Source: JBGTKH01 sp041744735
GTDB lineage: Bacteria > Planctomycetota > Planctomycetia > Pirellulales > Pirellulaceae
Length of the DNA stretch: 5,866 nucleotides
Direction of reading: 5' to 3'
Assembly (NCBI GenBank): GCA_041744735.1
Contig: JBGTKH010000305.1
Coordinates: 1 to 5,866, forward strand
Of this stretch, positions 1 to 5,866 are shown piece after piece. The position numbers and the translations under genes are program-made. The notes below the pieces were generated by a model. That model saw only the letters and a list, made by a program, of their open reading frames with translations. It was not told where the DNA came from and did not search any database. Position 1 is the stretch's first letter. Every line of letters begins with the position of its first letter.

Positions 1-47
1 GCGCGATGCTGGAACTGTACCGCATGATCGGCGAGGTGCGCTCATGA
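1..47 (+). CDS. C-terminal end of an upstream gene (partial; possibly an SbcD/YhaO-like nuclease subunit)
   Basis: Only the 3' end is present. In the frame starting at position 3, fourteen codons read AMLELYRMIGEVRS and end in TGA at 45-47. The TGA overlaps the ATG (44-46) of the next gene in an ATGA arrangement, the usual sign of a translationally coupled operon. The visible residues contain no diagnostic motif. The guess of an SbcD/YhaO/Mre11-like metallophosphoesterase rests only on context, because SbcC/Rad50/YhaN-type ATPases are normally encoded directly after such a nuclease. That a coding end is here is fairly likely, given the exact overlap and the amphipathic, helix-like composition. 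The identity is inference. Confidence 0.6.
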   Translation, partial: AMLELYRMIGEVRS

Positions 48-2758
48 TCTTGCGCACGATTCGCGTCGAAGGCTGGCGTTGTTTCGCGGCGGCGATTGAA
101 GTGGGTCCATTGGGCGATGGTCTGAACATCATTCACGGCCCCAATGGCAGCGGCAAATCGACACTCATGATGGCTCTGGTGCGCGGGCTGTTCGACAGTC
201 ACAGCGTGAGCGGCAGCGAGATCAAGTCGCTGCGTCCGTGGGGCCGGCCGCTGAATCCGAAAGTCACGATCGAATTCCAACAGGGCGAAATCTGTTATCG
301 GCTGCAAAAGCAGTTCGTCAACTCGGCTTCGTCGTTGCTCAGCCGCAAGGAAGACGGCCGCTACGTGCCGCTGGCCGAAAGCCGCGACGCCGACGAACGG
401 GCCCGGCAAATCCTGGCCGCCGAAGCACCCAGCCGCGGCGTTTCCGATCAGCGTCATTGGGGACTGGCTCAGATTCTGTGGGCCACGCAGGGTCATCTGC
501 AGATCGAGCAACTTTCGGGACCCGCGCGGTCGACTCTTCAAGACGCCCTGAGCGCTCAGGTGTCCGGCCCCGGCGCAGAAGCGTTAGAAAAAAAGATCAC
601 GGAAGCGTTCGATGAATACTTTACGCCCGGCGGCAAACTGCGCGGCGGCGCGCTGGCGCCCGCTGTCGTCGGGTCGCAGACGCAGCTCGAAGAGGCCCGG
701 GTGAAACAGCGCGAGTTAAGCAGACGCCTCGAAGAATTCGACGTGGCCAGCCGGCGAATCGAAGACTTGCGTCAGACTACCGATCAAGCAAAACACAGTG
801 AACGGGAGTTGACCGACAAGTTGAAGGTGGCGCGAGAACAGGCGCAAGCTTACAACGTGTTGCTTGGCCAGCGAAAGCTGCACGAACAAGAGGTTCGCGG
901 GGCCGAAGAACGCTATAAGAATCTCAAAGAAAGAATCGACGCGATCGCCAGAGCACGCCACGATTTGAAAACGGCGGGCGAGCAGCTTCAAAAACTGCTG
1001 GACGACGCGCCGGCTCAGGCCGAGCAAGTTGAGCAATTCCGTGGCGTGGCCGAGCGAACGAAACAGGCAGTCGAGCAGGTGCGGGCGCAGCGTAACCAAG
1101 TGCAGGCCGCGCGGCAAGAGGCTCAATGGGCGGAACGATTCACGTCGGCGATCGCCACGCGGGCGGAACTTGACAAGCGGCTCGAACAAATTGATGCGGC
1201 GCAGCGCGAGTACGATCAACTGAACGAGCAGCGGAATCGGCTCAGTGCGCCGGATGCCAAGACGCTGGCGTCGATCAAGCGCACGGCCCGAGAGCGCGAT
1301 GATGCTCGACTGCGGCTCGACGCGGCCGTGATCACCGTACGCGTTATCCCGGAAGCCGATTCTAATGTGGAGATTACGGCGGGCGAAGAGACGGGAATCA
1401 CACCGCTTCAGTCCGACGTGCCGCTGACGATCAAAGGTGCACCCGACGTCGCCTTTCGTATTCCCGGCGTGGCGCGAGTCGAAGCTACTGGCCCAACGAC
1501 TGGTGTGAATGAACTGCGCGACCAGTGGCAACGCGCCACCGCACAACTTGATGCATTGACCGCAAGCTTCGGCACTGGCGATGTTGAACAATTGGAGCAA
1601 CTTCACGCGCAGGCTGCTGAACTGGATGGGCAACTATCGCAAGCCAACGTGAAGCTCCGCACGCTGCTGGCCGGCCGGCAGATAGAAGAGGTTCGTGCCG
1701 AACGGCGGCGGGCTGGCGGCAGCGTCGAAGAGATCCTGACAAAGTTCCCCGCATGGCATGACTCGCCGCCGGACGCCAGTGCACTCGTTCGCAAGGCGGA
1801 CGAAATCGAACGGCAGTTCACGCCGGACATCGACCGCGTGGAAGCGGAACACGATCAGGCCCGCAGTGCGTTCGATTCGGCTTTAAAACGGCAAATCATT
1901 CACGACGCGGATCTGAAGAACCTGCGTGAAAGAACCGGCGACATCGAGCGACGGCTGGCGGTGCTATGTGATGACACGTTGTCCGACGCTCAGCGAACCG
2001 CCAAGCTGACGGAGATCGCGCTGGAGCGCGACGCGGCCTGCGGTAAGTTTTCATTGGTCGATGAGCAGTTCAAGTCGTTCGGCCAAGACCCCGGGAAGTT
2101 GGTCGCGCAACTGGAAGGTCAGATCGAGGCAACTCGCCAGTCGGCGTCAACCGCCGCCCGGCAATTGAACATGGAAGAAGGCCGCCTGCAACAATTGGCC
2201 GCGGAGGCCCCTTACTCGGCGCTGGCCGCCGTCGAGGAAAAGATCGACCGCTTGCAAGACGAAATCCACCGCCAGCGGCTGCAGATCGACGCCGTACGTT
2301 TGCTGTACGACACGCTGGTGCAACAAAAACGCGACGTGTTTCAATCCGTGCTGGGGCCGGTACAGTCGCGGGCCAACCAGACGTTGCAACGCATCGCCGG
2401 CCCGCGGCTGGCCGACATTCGGTTCGACGATTCGTTGCTCCCGCAAAGAGTCGCACCCCGCTTGGCCGAAGAACCGGTCGAGTTGGATCAGATCTCCGGC
2501 GGCGAGCGCGAGCAACTGTACTTCGCAGTCCGCTTGGCCCTGGCCGACCTGGCGTTCGGCAACGAGCGGCAACTGCTGGTGTTGGACGACGTCTTCACCT
2601 ACACCGACACCACCCGCCTGTCGCGCATCACCGCCATCCTGGACGAAGCCGCCCAGCGCTTTCAAATCGTGCTGCTAACCTGTCATCCCGAACGCTATCG
2701 CGAATTGCCCAATGCCAAGTTCTTCGATCTCGAACGGATTGTGAGCAGCGTTCAGTGA
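44..2758 (+). CDS. SbcC/Rad50/YhaN-like AAA (SMC-type) ATPase with long coiled coil
   Basis: This is a large cytoplasmic ATPase (904 aa) of the SMC/Rad50/SbcC superfamily, probably acting on DNA ends or in repair with a nuclease partner. The N-terminal head has a Walker A motif, GPNGSGKST (residues 32-40), and a Q-loop-like ATQGHLQ (147-153) in the SbcC position. Two long, charged, heptad-rich arms (about 211-425 and 488-760) flank a 58-residue segment rich in V, I, T, G and P (427-484) at the expected coiled-coil tip. The C-terminal head carries the signature ISGGEREQL (817-825), Walker B LLVLDD (844-849), a D-loop-like TYTD (852-855) and a switch histidine in TCH (881). No CxxC zinc hook is present; the only cysteines are isolated. 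Walker B ends in DD rather than the more usual DE, which I associate with YhaN-type proteins. The start is set by the ATGA overlap with the upstream gene, and the motif begins at the expected distance from it. The ATPase class is clear; the choice between SbcC-like and YhaN-like and the exact role are inferred. Confidence 0.93.
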   Translation: MILRTIRVEGWRCFAAAIEVGPLGDGLNIIHGPNGSGKSTLMMALVRGLFDSHSVSGSEIKSLRPWGRPLNPKVTIEFQQGEICYRLQKQFVNSASSLLSRKEDGRYVPLAESRDADERARQILAAEAPSRGVSDQRHWGLAQILWATQGHLQIEQLSGPARSTLQDALSAQVSGPGAEALEKKITEAFDEYFTPGGKLRGGALAPAVVGSQTQLEEARVKQRELSRRLEEFDVASRRIEDLRQTTDQAKHSERELTDKLKVAREQAQAYNVLLGQRKLHEQEVRGAEERYKNLKERIDAIARARHDLKTAGEQLQKLLDDAPAQAEQVEQFRGVAERTKQAVEQVRAQRNQVQAARQEAQWAERFTSAIATRAELDKRLEQIDAAQREYDQLNEQRNRLSAPDAKTLASIKRTARERDDARLRLDAAVITVRVIPEADSNVEITAGEETGITPLQSDVPLTIKGAPDVAFRIPGVARVEATGPTTGVNELRDQWQRATAQLDALTASFGTGDVEQLEQLHAQAAELDGQLSQANVKLRTLLAGRQIEEVRAERRRAGGSVEEILTKFPAWHDSPPDASALVRKADEIERQFTPDIDRVEAEHDQARSAFDSALKRQIIHDADLKNLRERTGDIERRLAVLCDDTLSDAQRTAKLTEIALERDAACGKFSLVDEQFKSFGQDPGKLVAQLEGQIEATRQSASTAARQLNMEEGRLQQLAAEAPYSALAAVEEKIDRLQDEIHRQRLQIDAVRLLYDTLVQQKRDVFQSVLGPVQSRANQTLQRIAGPRLADIRFDDSLLPQRVAPRLAEEPVELDQISGGEREQLYFAVRLALADLAFGNERQLLVLDDVFTYTDTTRLSRITAILDEAAQRFQIVLLTCHPERYRELPNAKFFDLERIVSSVQ

Positions 2759-2761
2759 CCG

Positions 2762-2793
2762 CGTGGTGATACGGCACCACGAATTCGCGTTTT
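2762..2793 (+). terminator. possible weak intrinsic terminator after the ATPase gene
   Basis: Four bases after the ATPase stop codon there is a perfect 7-bp stem (CGTGGTG at 2762-2768 pairing with CACCACG at 2775-2781) with a 6-nt loop. The T-tract is poor: TTTT at 2790-2793 lies 8 nt downstream of the stem, with AATTCGCG between. The placement right after a long gene supports a transcript-end role. The short stem and detached T-run make it a weak intrinsic terminator at best. Confidence 0.35.
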
Positions 2794-2857
2794 GTCATGA
2801 GCGCCAAGCGGCATTGCCTGTTCCGCGTACGTGTTACGAGTTAGCCGTTCGCTACTG

Positions 2858-2884
2858 TTGTCCACAGCCGCCGCACGGTATAAC
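2858..2884 (+). promoter_or_regulatory. possible sigma70-type promoter for the DUF1579 gene
   Basis: TTGTCC (2858-2863) and TATAAC (2879-2884) resemble -35 and -10 hexamers. The -10 matches five of six consensus bases. The 15-bp spacer is shorter than the usual 16-18. CTGTTG at 2855-2860 would give an 18-bp spacer but is a poorer -35. A start near 2891 would leave a leader of about 80 nt before the ATG at 2970. This is only a pattern match in the sole sizeable gap upstream of the gene. Confidence 0.3.
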
Positions 2885-2969
2885 GGATTTGCCGCGGAGC
2901 GATCGCTAGTCAACGCGGCGCAATTTTGCATTCTGTCTCAGCAACGTCTTTCTTTGAAAGGGCACCACG

Positions 2970-3587
2970 ATGAAAAAGCTTACGATTGGTTTGGCGATGT
3001 GTGCGATGTTGTTCGCGGCCGGTTCGCGGTTGGCGGCGGATGACCCGAAGAAGGAACAGCCGCAGCCCGATCCGGCTCAGTTGGAATCGGCGTTCAAAGA
3101 GTTCGCGACGCCGGGCAAGGAGCATGAGCAGTTCAAGCGGCTGGTCGGCACGTGGGACGCGGAGGTCGTGAGCACTCACGATCCGAACGCTCCGCCGCAG
3201 AAGTCAACGGCCAAGGCCACCTTCCAACTACTGTTGGGCGGCCGCTATCTGCGACAGCACTTCGCCGGTGAATTCGAGGGCGAAAAATTCGAGGGCCTCG
3301 GCGTTTCCGGGTACGACAACGCCCAGAAAAAATTCGTCGGCGCGTGGATCGACAGCATGGGCACGGGCATCATGCACACCGAGGGCCAGTACAACGTCGA
3401 GAAACATGAACTGGTGGAGACCGGCGAATCCTCGTCGCCCTTCGGCCCGATGAAATTGAAAATGGTGACCAAGTACGTGAGCGACGACAAGATGATCTTC
3501 ACCATGTTCATGCTCCTACCCGAAAACCAAGAGCAGAAAATGATGGAGATCACTTACACGCGGTCGAAGGCGGAAGACAACGAGTGA
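2970..3587 (+). CDS. secreted DUF1579 family protein
   Basis: This 205-aa protein matches the DUF1579 family as I know it; the function is unknown. Residues 1-23 look like a Sec signal peptide: MKK, then a hydrophobic stretch (about 5-17), with likely cleavage around LAA at 21-23. The cysteine at 11 lies inside the hydrophobic core without a proper lipobox, so a lipoprotein is unlikely. A short K/P/Q-rich linker (24-37) precedes the domain. Family hallmarks are LVGTWD (58-63), GGRYL (90-94), FEGLGVSGYDN (107-117) and WIDSMGTG (126-133). The C-terminal half alternates hydrophobic and polar residues, as expected for a beta-barrel or lipocalin-like fold. The start is supported by an AAGGG-type ribosome binding site (2958-2962), 7 nt before the ATG. 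It ends with tandem stops (TGATGA at 3585-3590). It appears to be a single-gene unit with its own promoter region. An extracytoplasmic location is well supported. Confidence 0.93.
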   Translation: MKKLTIGLAMCAMLFAAGSRLAADDPKKEQPQPDPAQLESAFKEFATPGKEHEQFKRLVGTWDAEVVSTHDPNAPPQKSTAKATFQLLLGGRYLRQHFAGEFEGEKFEGLGVSGYDNAQKKFVGAWIDSMGTGIMHTEGQYNVEKHELVETGESSSPFGPMKLKMVTKYVSDDKMIFTMFMLLPENQEQKMMEITYTRSKAEDNE

Positions 3588-3732
3588 TGAGCGACTAAGG
3601 CACGGTCCACGTTTCGGGTGGAGTCTGACAGCGCATTGCTCCCATGCTCCGCCCGCTGCTGTTCACTGCCGTTGTGCGCCGTCGGCGAGAGAATCGGTTG
3701 ATCGCACCCCGCCGATTCGATAACATCGAAGT

Positions 3733-3738
3733 GGAGGG
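3733..3738 (+). promoter_or_regulatory. strong Shine-Dalgarno (GGAGGG) that fixes the DUF4058 start
   Basis: GGAGGG lies 7 nt upstream of the ATG at 3746. An in-frame ATG at 3644 would add 34 arginine-rich residues, but it has no comparable site upstream and the extra residues do not look like part of the family. This site therefore decides for the downstream start. Confidence 0.75.
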
Positions 3739-3745
3739 TCCTGTC

Positions 3746-4477
3746 ATGCCGTTACGCGATCATTTTCGCCCACCGCTCAGCGAACGAACTTCATGGGAGG
3801 CAGTGCATGGCGGATGGCCGATGGTCATCGTGCAACAACTGGGAAAGACACTGCCTGCCCAGTATGTTGCCGAACCGCGCGTTCATCTTGGAACGCAAGT
3901 GGAAATCGACGTGGCGACGTTCGATCAACAAGCTGGTGCGGCGAGCTACGTCGATGCCGATCAAGGGGGCGTCGCCACGGCGGTTTGGGCACCGGCGGAA
4001 CCGACGTTGGCCGTCGAAACGGAACTGGCCGATGTCGATGAGTACGAAGTCCGCGTGTACGATCCTCGCCACGGCCGGCGCTTGGTGGCGGCCATCGAGA
4101 TCATTAGCCCGGGGAATAAGGACCGTCCCGAAAACCGCGCACAATTCGTGGCTAAGTGCGCCGCCCTATTGCGAAATCGCGTGTCGGTCGTGCTGGTCGA
4201 TTTGGTCACTGCGCGCGAGTGCAACTTGTACGCTGAATTGTTGGAGTTGATCGACGAGCACGACAAATCCCTGGGCGACGAGCCACCGGCCACATACGCC
4301 GTCTCGTGTTGTTGGCGGCCGCGGGGCGTGAGCTATTGGTTGGAAACCTGGAACCGGCCGCTCGCGCCCGGCCAGCCACTGCCCGTTCTTCCGCTGTGGC
4401 TCTCCGACGAACTAGCCATTCCGCTCGATCTGGAAGCGAGCTACGAGCAGACCTGCCGCGACCTGCGCATCGCGTGA
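3746..4477 (+). CDS. DUF4058 family protein
   Basis: This is a 243-aa cytoplasmic protein beginning MPLRDHFRPPL, an opening I recall from planctomycete proteins annotated as DUF4058. Function is unknown. Recognisable parts are SWEAVHGGWP (residues 16-25), LPAQYVAEPRVHLG (36-49), EYEVRVYD (99-106), then the core EIISPGNKDR (118-127) followed by FVAKCAALL (134-142) and a hydrophobic strand VSVVLVDLV (146-154). The order acidic residue, E-x-hydrophobic-S-P-x-NK, helix with a lysine, then a hydrophobic strand ending in D resembles Uma2-like and other PD-(D/E)XK nuclease folds. That is a structural hypothesis, not an established activity. There is no signal peptide or membrane segment. The start at 3746 is chosen from the GGAGGG site and the family N-terminus; a longer form from 3644 is possible but unlikely. 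The last base of its TGA is the first base of the next gene's ATG, indicating coupled translation. Confidence 0.85.
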   Translation: MPLRDHFRPPLSERTSWEAVHGGWPMVIVQQLGKTLPAQYVAEPRVHLGTQVEIDVATFDQQAGAASYVDADQGGVATAVWAPAEPTLAVETELADVDEYEVRVYDPRHGRRLVAAIEIISPGNKDRPENRAQFVAKCAALLRNRVSVVLVDLVTARECNLYAELLELIDEHDKSLGDEPPATYAVSCCWRPRGVSYWLETWNRPLAPGQPLPVLPLWLSDELAIPLDLEASYEQTCRDLRIA

Positions 4478-4902
4478 TGCCCACTGAGAAACATCTACCG
4501 ATCTTTGTTTATGGCACGCTGAAGCGCGGCGAGGTGCGCGAGCGGATGTGGCCGCGGGGGGCGGTGTTGATCGAGGAGGCGACGGCGCGCGGGCGGCTGT
4601 TTGACTTGGGCTCGTATCCGGCGCTGGCGGATGGCGACGACGTAATTCGCGGCGAACTGTGGCACGTGCGCGAGGAGGATTTGCCAGTGACGCTCGATTC
4701 GCTGGATGCGATCGAGTGCTACGGCAACGAAGAGGTCGATTTGTACGTGCGGCGGATTATCGAGTGCCGGACTCTGGGCGGCGACGTTCGGCGGGCTTAC
4801 ACCTACCTCTTCGCGAATCCCGACGAGTTGGATGGCGTGCTGGTGGTGATGCCGGACGACGATGGGTTCTGTCGTTGGTCAGGGCGCGGAAGGCAGTCGT
4901 AG
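4477..4902 (+). CDS. gamma-glutamylcyclotransferase (GGCT/AIG2-like) family protein
   Basis: This 141-aa protein has the GGCT/AIG2/BtrG-like fold. Members remove gamma-glutamyl groups from amino acids, amines or peptides by cyclisation, releasing 5-oxoproline; the substrate here cannot be told. The substrate-binding loop is VYGTLKRGE (residues 11-19). GRLFDLGSYPAL (39-50) and VIRGELWHV (56-64) are typical family strands. LDAIE (76-80) supplies the expected catalytic glutamate, E80, and Y88 and RR follow in the usual C-terminal strand. No export signal is seen, so it should be cytosolic. The ATG shares an A with the upstream TGA (TGATG, 4475-4479). No clear Shine-Dalgarno precedes it, so translation probably depends on reinitiation after the DUF4058 gene. 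A reading frame open further upstream, with an ATG at 4306, lies within the DUF4058 gene and lacks family sequence, so the shorter start is used. Family assignment is firm; specificity is open. Confidence 0.9.
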   Translation: MPTEKHLPIFVYGTLKRGEVRERMWPRGAVLIEEATARGRLFDLGSYPALADGDDVIRGELWHVREEDLPVTLDSLDAIECYGNEEVDLYVRRIIECRTLGGDVRRAYTYLFANPDELDGVLVVMPDDDGFCRWSGRGRQS

Positions 4903-4922
4903 ATTGGCACACGCGGCGACCT

Positions 4923-5022
4923 CTGTAGGATGAGCATTCCTGCCCGTCTCCCATTCGTCCCCTACGTCCTATTATTCCCATACCATCCCAGCGGGCGACA
5001 GTCAGGAATGCCCATCCCACAG
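4923..5022. repeat. 100-bp palindromic intergenic element (30-bp imperfect inverted arms)
   Basis: The left arm (4923-4952) and the reverse complement of the right arm (4993-5022) agree at 25 of 30 positions by my hand alignment. The best-conserved core is GGATGRGCATTCCTG at 4928-4942, facing its complement at 5003-5017. The arms flank a 40-bp C/T-rich centre (4953-4992). The element sits 20 bp after the stop of the cyclotransferase gene and 16 bp before the stop of the convergent WYL gene. A folded transcript would form a large stem-loop in either direction, so it could act as a bidirectional terminator or transcript-end structure. Its sharp ends and near-exact arms also fit a REP/MITE-like mobile palindrome. 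I have an impression that the core recurs in planctomycete intergenic DNA, but cannot confirm that here. No convincing target-site duplication is visible. Confidence 0.6.
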
Positions 5023-5038
5023 CGAGAAATCGAATTGG

Positions 5039-5866
5039 TCACATCGCGTCAGCGTAGAGCGCGGCCATTTGCTGAATCGTCATGGCGATCGTCCGGCGAC
5101 AGGCGACAGGGGAGAGGATTTCGGCTTCGCTGCCCAGAGCCAGCACGCGCGGGATGATTTCCAGTTCGTGAGCGGCTTGCACGGTCAGGAGGATGCTGCC
5201 GTCCGGTTTGCGGTCGATCTTTTGCTCAGCATGCCACGGGTCTTCGATCACCCACTGGGCCGCGTACCGACTGATGCGAATGCGGAACGTTTTCGGTTTG
5301 GTGCCGGCGAAGACGCCGGTGGTTTTCGCCAAGTGACTTTCCAGATCGGCATCCGACGGCGGCTTGAACCACTCGTCCAGCGCCGTGGCCTTTTGGAACC
5401 GATCCAGCTTCCAATGCCGGATACGCTCGTCGCCATCGGGCAGCTCATGGGCCGCCGCGATGATGTACAGGCTGGATTGAAAGACCGCGACGGCGTACGC
5501 TTCGATGCGGCGCGTGGCGGGCGGCTTGCCCAGCGACTGATATTCAATCTCCAACACGCGATGCTGCAAGATCGCGCGGTTGATGGTGCTCAGGATGCCG
5601 TGCTTCTGCTCGTATGATTTGGCCGGCGTGCCGATCACGTGCAGCACGCGGCGATATTTTTCGTAGTGGTCCCAAACGGCGTCGGGCAGTTCGTCCTGCA
5701 GCTTGCTCCAAAACGATTCGATGCCCAGCCAAAACGGCGTGCCGGCCAGAGGGTGCAACAGATCGCGACCGAGCGACAGGGCGATCAGTTCCGTGGCCGA
5801 AGCCGCGATCTTATAAGCGCCGCGAGTTCGCGGGCCGAGCTTCCAGACCTTGCCGCGATCCTCTTC
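5039..5866 (-). CDS. WYL-domain transcriptional regulator (5'-truncated by the window edge)
   Basis: On the - strand the frame is open from the window edge to a TGA at 5041-5039, giving 275 residues. A TTG at 5758 is not the real start, because the 36 codons upstream read on in frame through KVWKLGPRTRGAYKIAASAT and ATELIALSLGRDLL, typical of the region before a WYL domain. The N-terminal helix-turn-helix expected of these regulators is outside the window. The WYL domain spans about residues 90-165, with RRIEAYAV (119-126), the degenerate triad LYI (133-135) in place of WYL, and RHWKLDRFQKA (150-160). A C-terminal WCX-like extension (about 190-270) includes DGSILLTVQ and LALGSEAEILSPVACR. WYL proteins usually sense a ligand, often nucleic acid or nucleotide, and control DNA-damage or defence genes. 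Its target cannot be deduced here. It converges with the cyclotransferase gene. Confidence 0.88.
   Translation of the reverse strand, partial: EEDRGKVWKLGPRTRGAYKIAASATELIALSLGRDLLHPLAGTPFWLGIESFWSKLQDELPDAVWDHYEKYRRVLHVIGTPAKSYEQKHGILSTINRAILQHRVLEIEYQSLGKPPATRRIEAYAVAVFQSSLYIIAAAHELPDGDERIRHWKLDRFQKATALDEWFKPPSDADLESHLAKTTGVFAGTKPKTFRIRISRYAAQWVIEDPWHAEQKIDRKPDGSILLTVQAAHELEIIPRVLALGSEAEILSPVACRRTIAMTIQQMAALYADAM

Noticed and set aside
716..1633. A 305-codon open frame on the - strand inside the ATPase gene
   Set aside because: It lies wholly antisense to a gene with clear Walker A, signature and Walker B motifs. Its protein is low-complexity L/R/S-rich with no recognisable domain, as expected of a shadow frame in GC-rich DNA.
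2147..2665. A 172-codon antisense open frame near the 3' end of the ATPase gene
   Set aside because: It overlaps the conserved C-terminal ATPase head, and its composition (G/Q/V/R-rich, no domain) fits a codon-bias artefact.
2899..2906. GCGATCGC octamer palindrome, HIP1-like
   Set aside because: I noticed it only once, and a single GC-rich octamer of this kind is expected by chance, so it is not a repeat family.
2831..3043. A 70-codon + strand frame upstream of and overlapping the DUF1579 gene
   Set aside because: It has no ribosome binding site, spans the likely promoter and leader, and overlaps the well-supported signal peptide coding region in another frame.
3606..3622. Small hairpin TCCAC/GTGGA after the DUF1579 gene
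   Set aside because: The stem is only 5 bp and no T-tract follows, so it is not a supportable terminator.
3698..3726. Promoter-like TTGATC, 17-bp spacer, TAACAT before the DUF4058 gene
   Set aside because: Each hexamer matches only four of six bases, and the predicted transcription start would fall at the Shine-Dalgarno sequence, leaving too short a leader.
5069..5617. A 182-codon + strand frame opposite the WYL gene
   Set aside because: The - strand frame encodes a recognisable WYL regulator, while this one has no family features.
44..5866. A new multi-gene defence system combining the ATPase and the WYL regulator
   Set aside because: The two genes are about 2.3 kb apart, separated by unrelated families and on opposite strands. 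Nothing in the sequence links them beyond general association of these families with DNA damage or defence.

Overview
The window looks like chromosomal DNA from a Planctomycete, most likely a Pirellulales-type bacterium. That is an inference from the GC-rich coding bias, from the mix of families (DUF1579, a DUF4058 protein beginning MPLRDHF, a WYL regulator, an SbcC/YhaN-like ATPase), and from an intergenic palindrome whose core resembles a motif I associate with planctomycete intergenic DNA. No rRNA, tRNA, CRISPR array, transposase or prophage gene is visible.

Layout. Positions 3-47 hold the last 14 codons of a + strand gene. Its TGA overlaps the ATG of a 904-residue SMC/Rad50/SbcC-like ATPase (44-2758), which suggests a translationally coupled pair; an SbcD/YhaO-like nuclease is the natural guess for the upstream partner. 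A 211-bp gap follows, with a weak terminator-like hairpin and a possible promoter. Next is a secreted DUF1579 protein (2970-3587). After a 158-bp gap come two coupled genes: a DUF4058 protein (3746-4477, start set by a GGAGGG ribosome binding site) and a gamma-glutamylcyclotransferase-fold protein (4477-4902), joined by a TGATG stop/start overlap. A 100-bp palindromic element (4923-5022) fills the space before a convergent, 5'-truncated WYL-domain transcriptional regulator on the - strand (5039 to beyond 5866).

How the genes work together. The first two genes probably form a DNA end-processing or repair module. The DUF4058 and cyclotransferase genes are co-translated, but no shared pathway is evident. 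The WYL protein is probably a DNA-binding regulator whose target is not in view.

I see no convincing new multi-gene system. The points most worth a second look are the beta-rich module at the coiled-coil tip of the ATPase in place of a zinc hook, the palindromic element between convergent genes, and the possible nuclease-like core of the DUF4058 protein.
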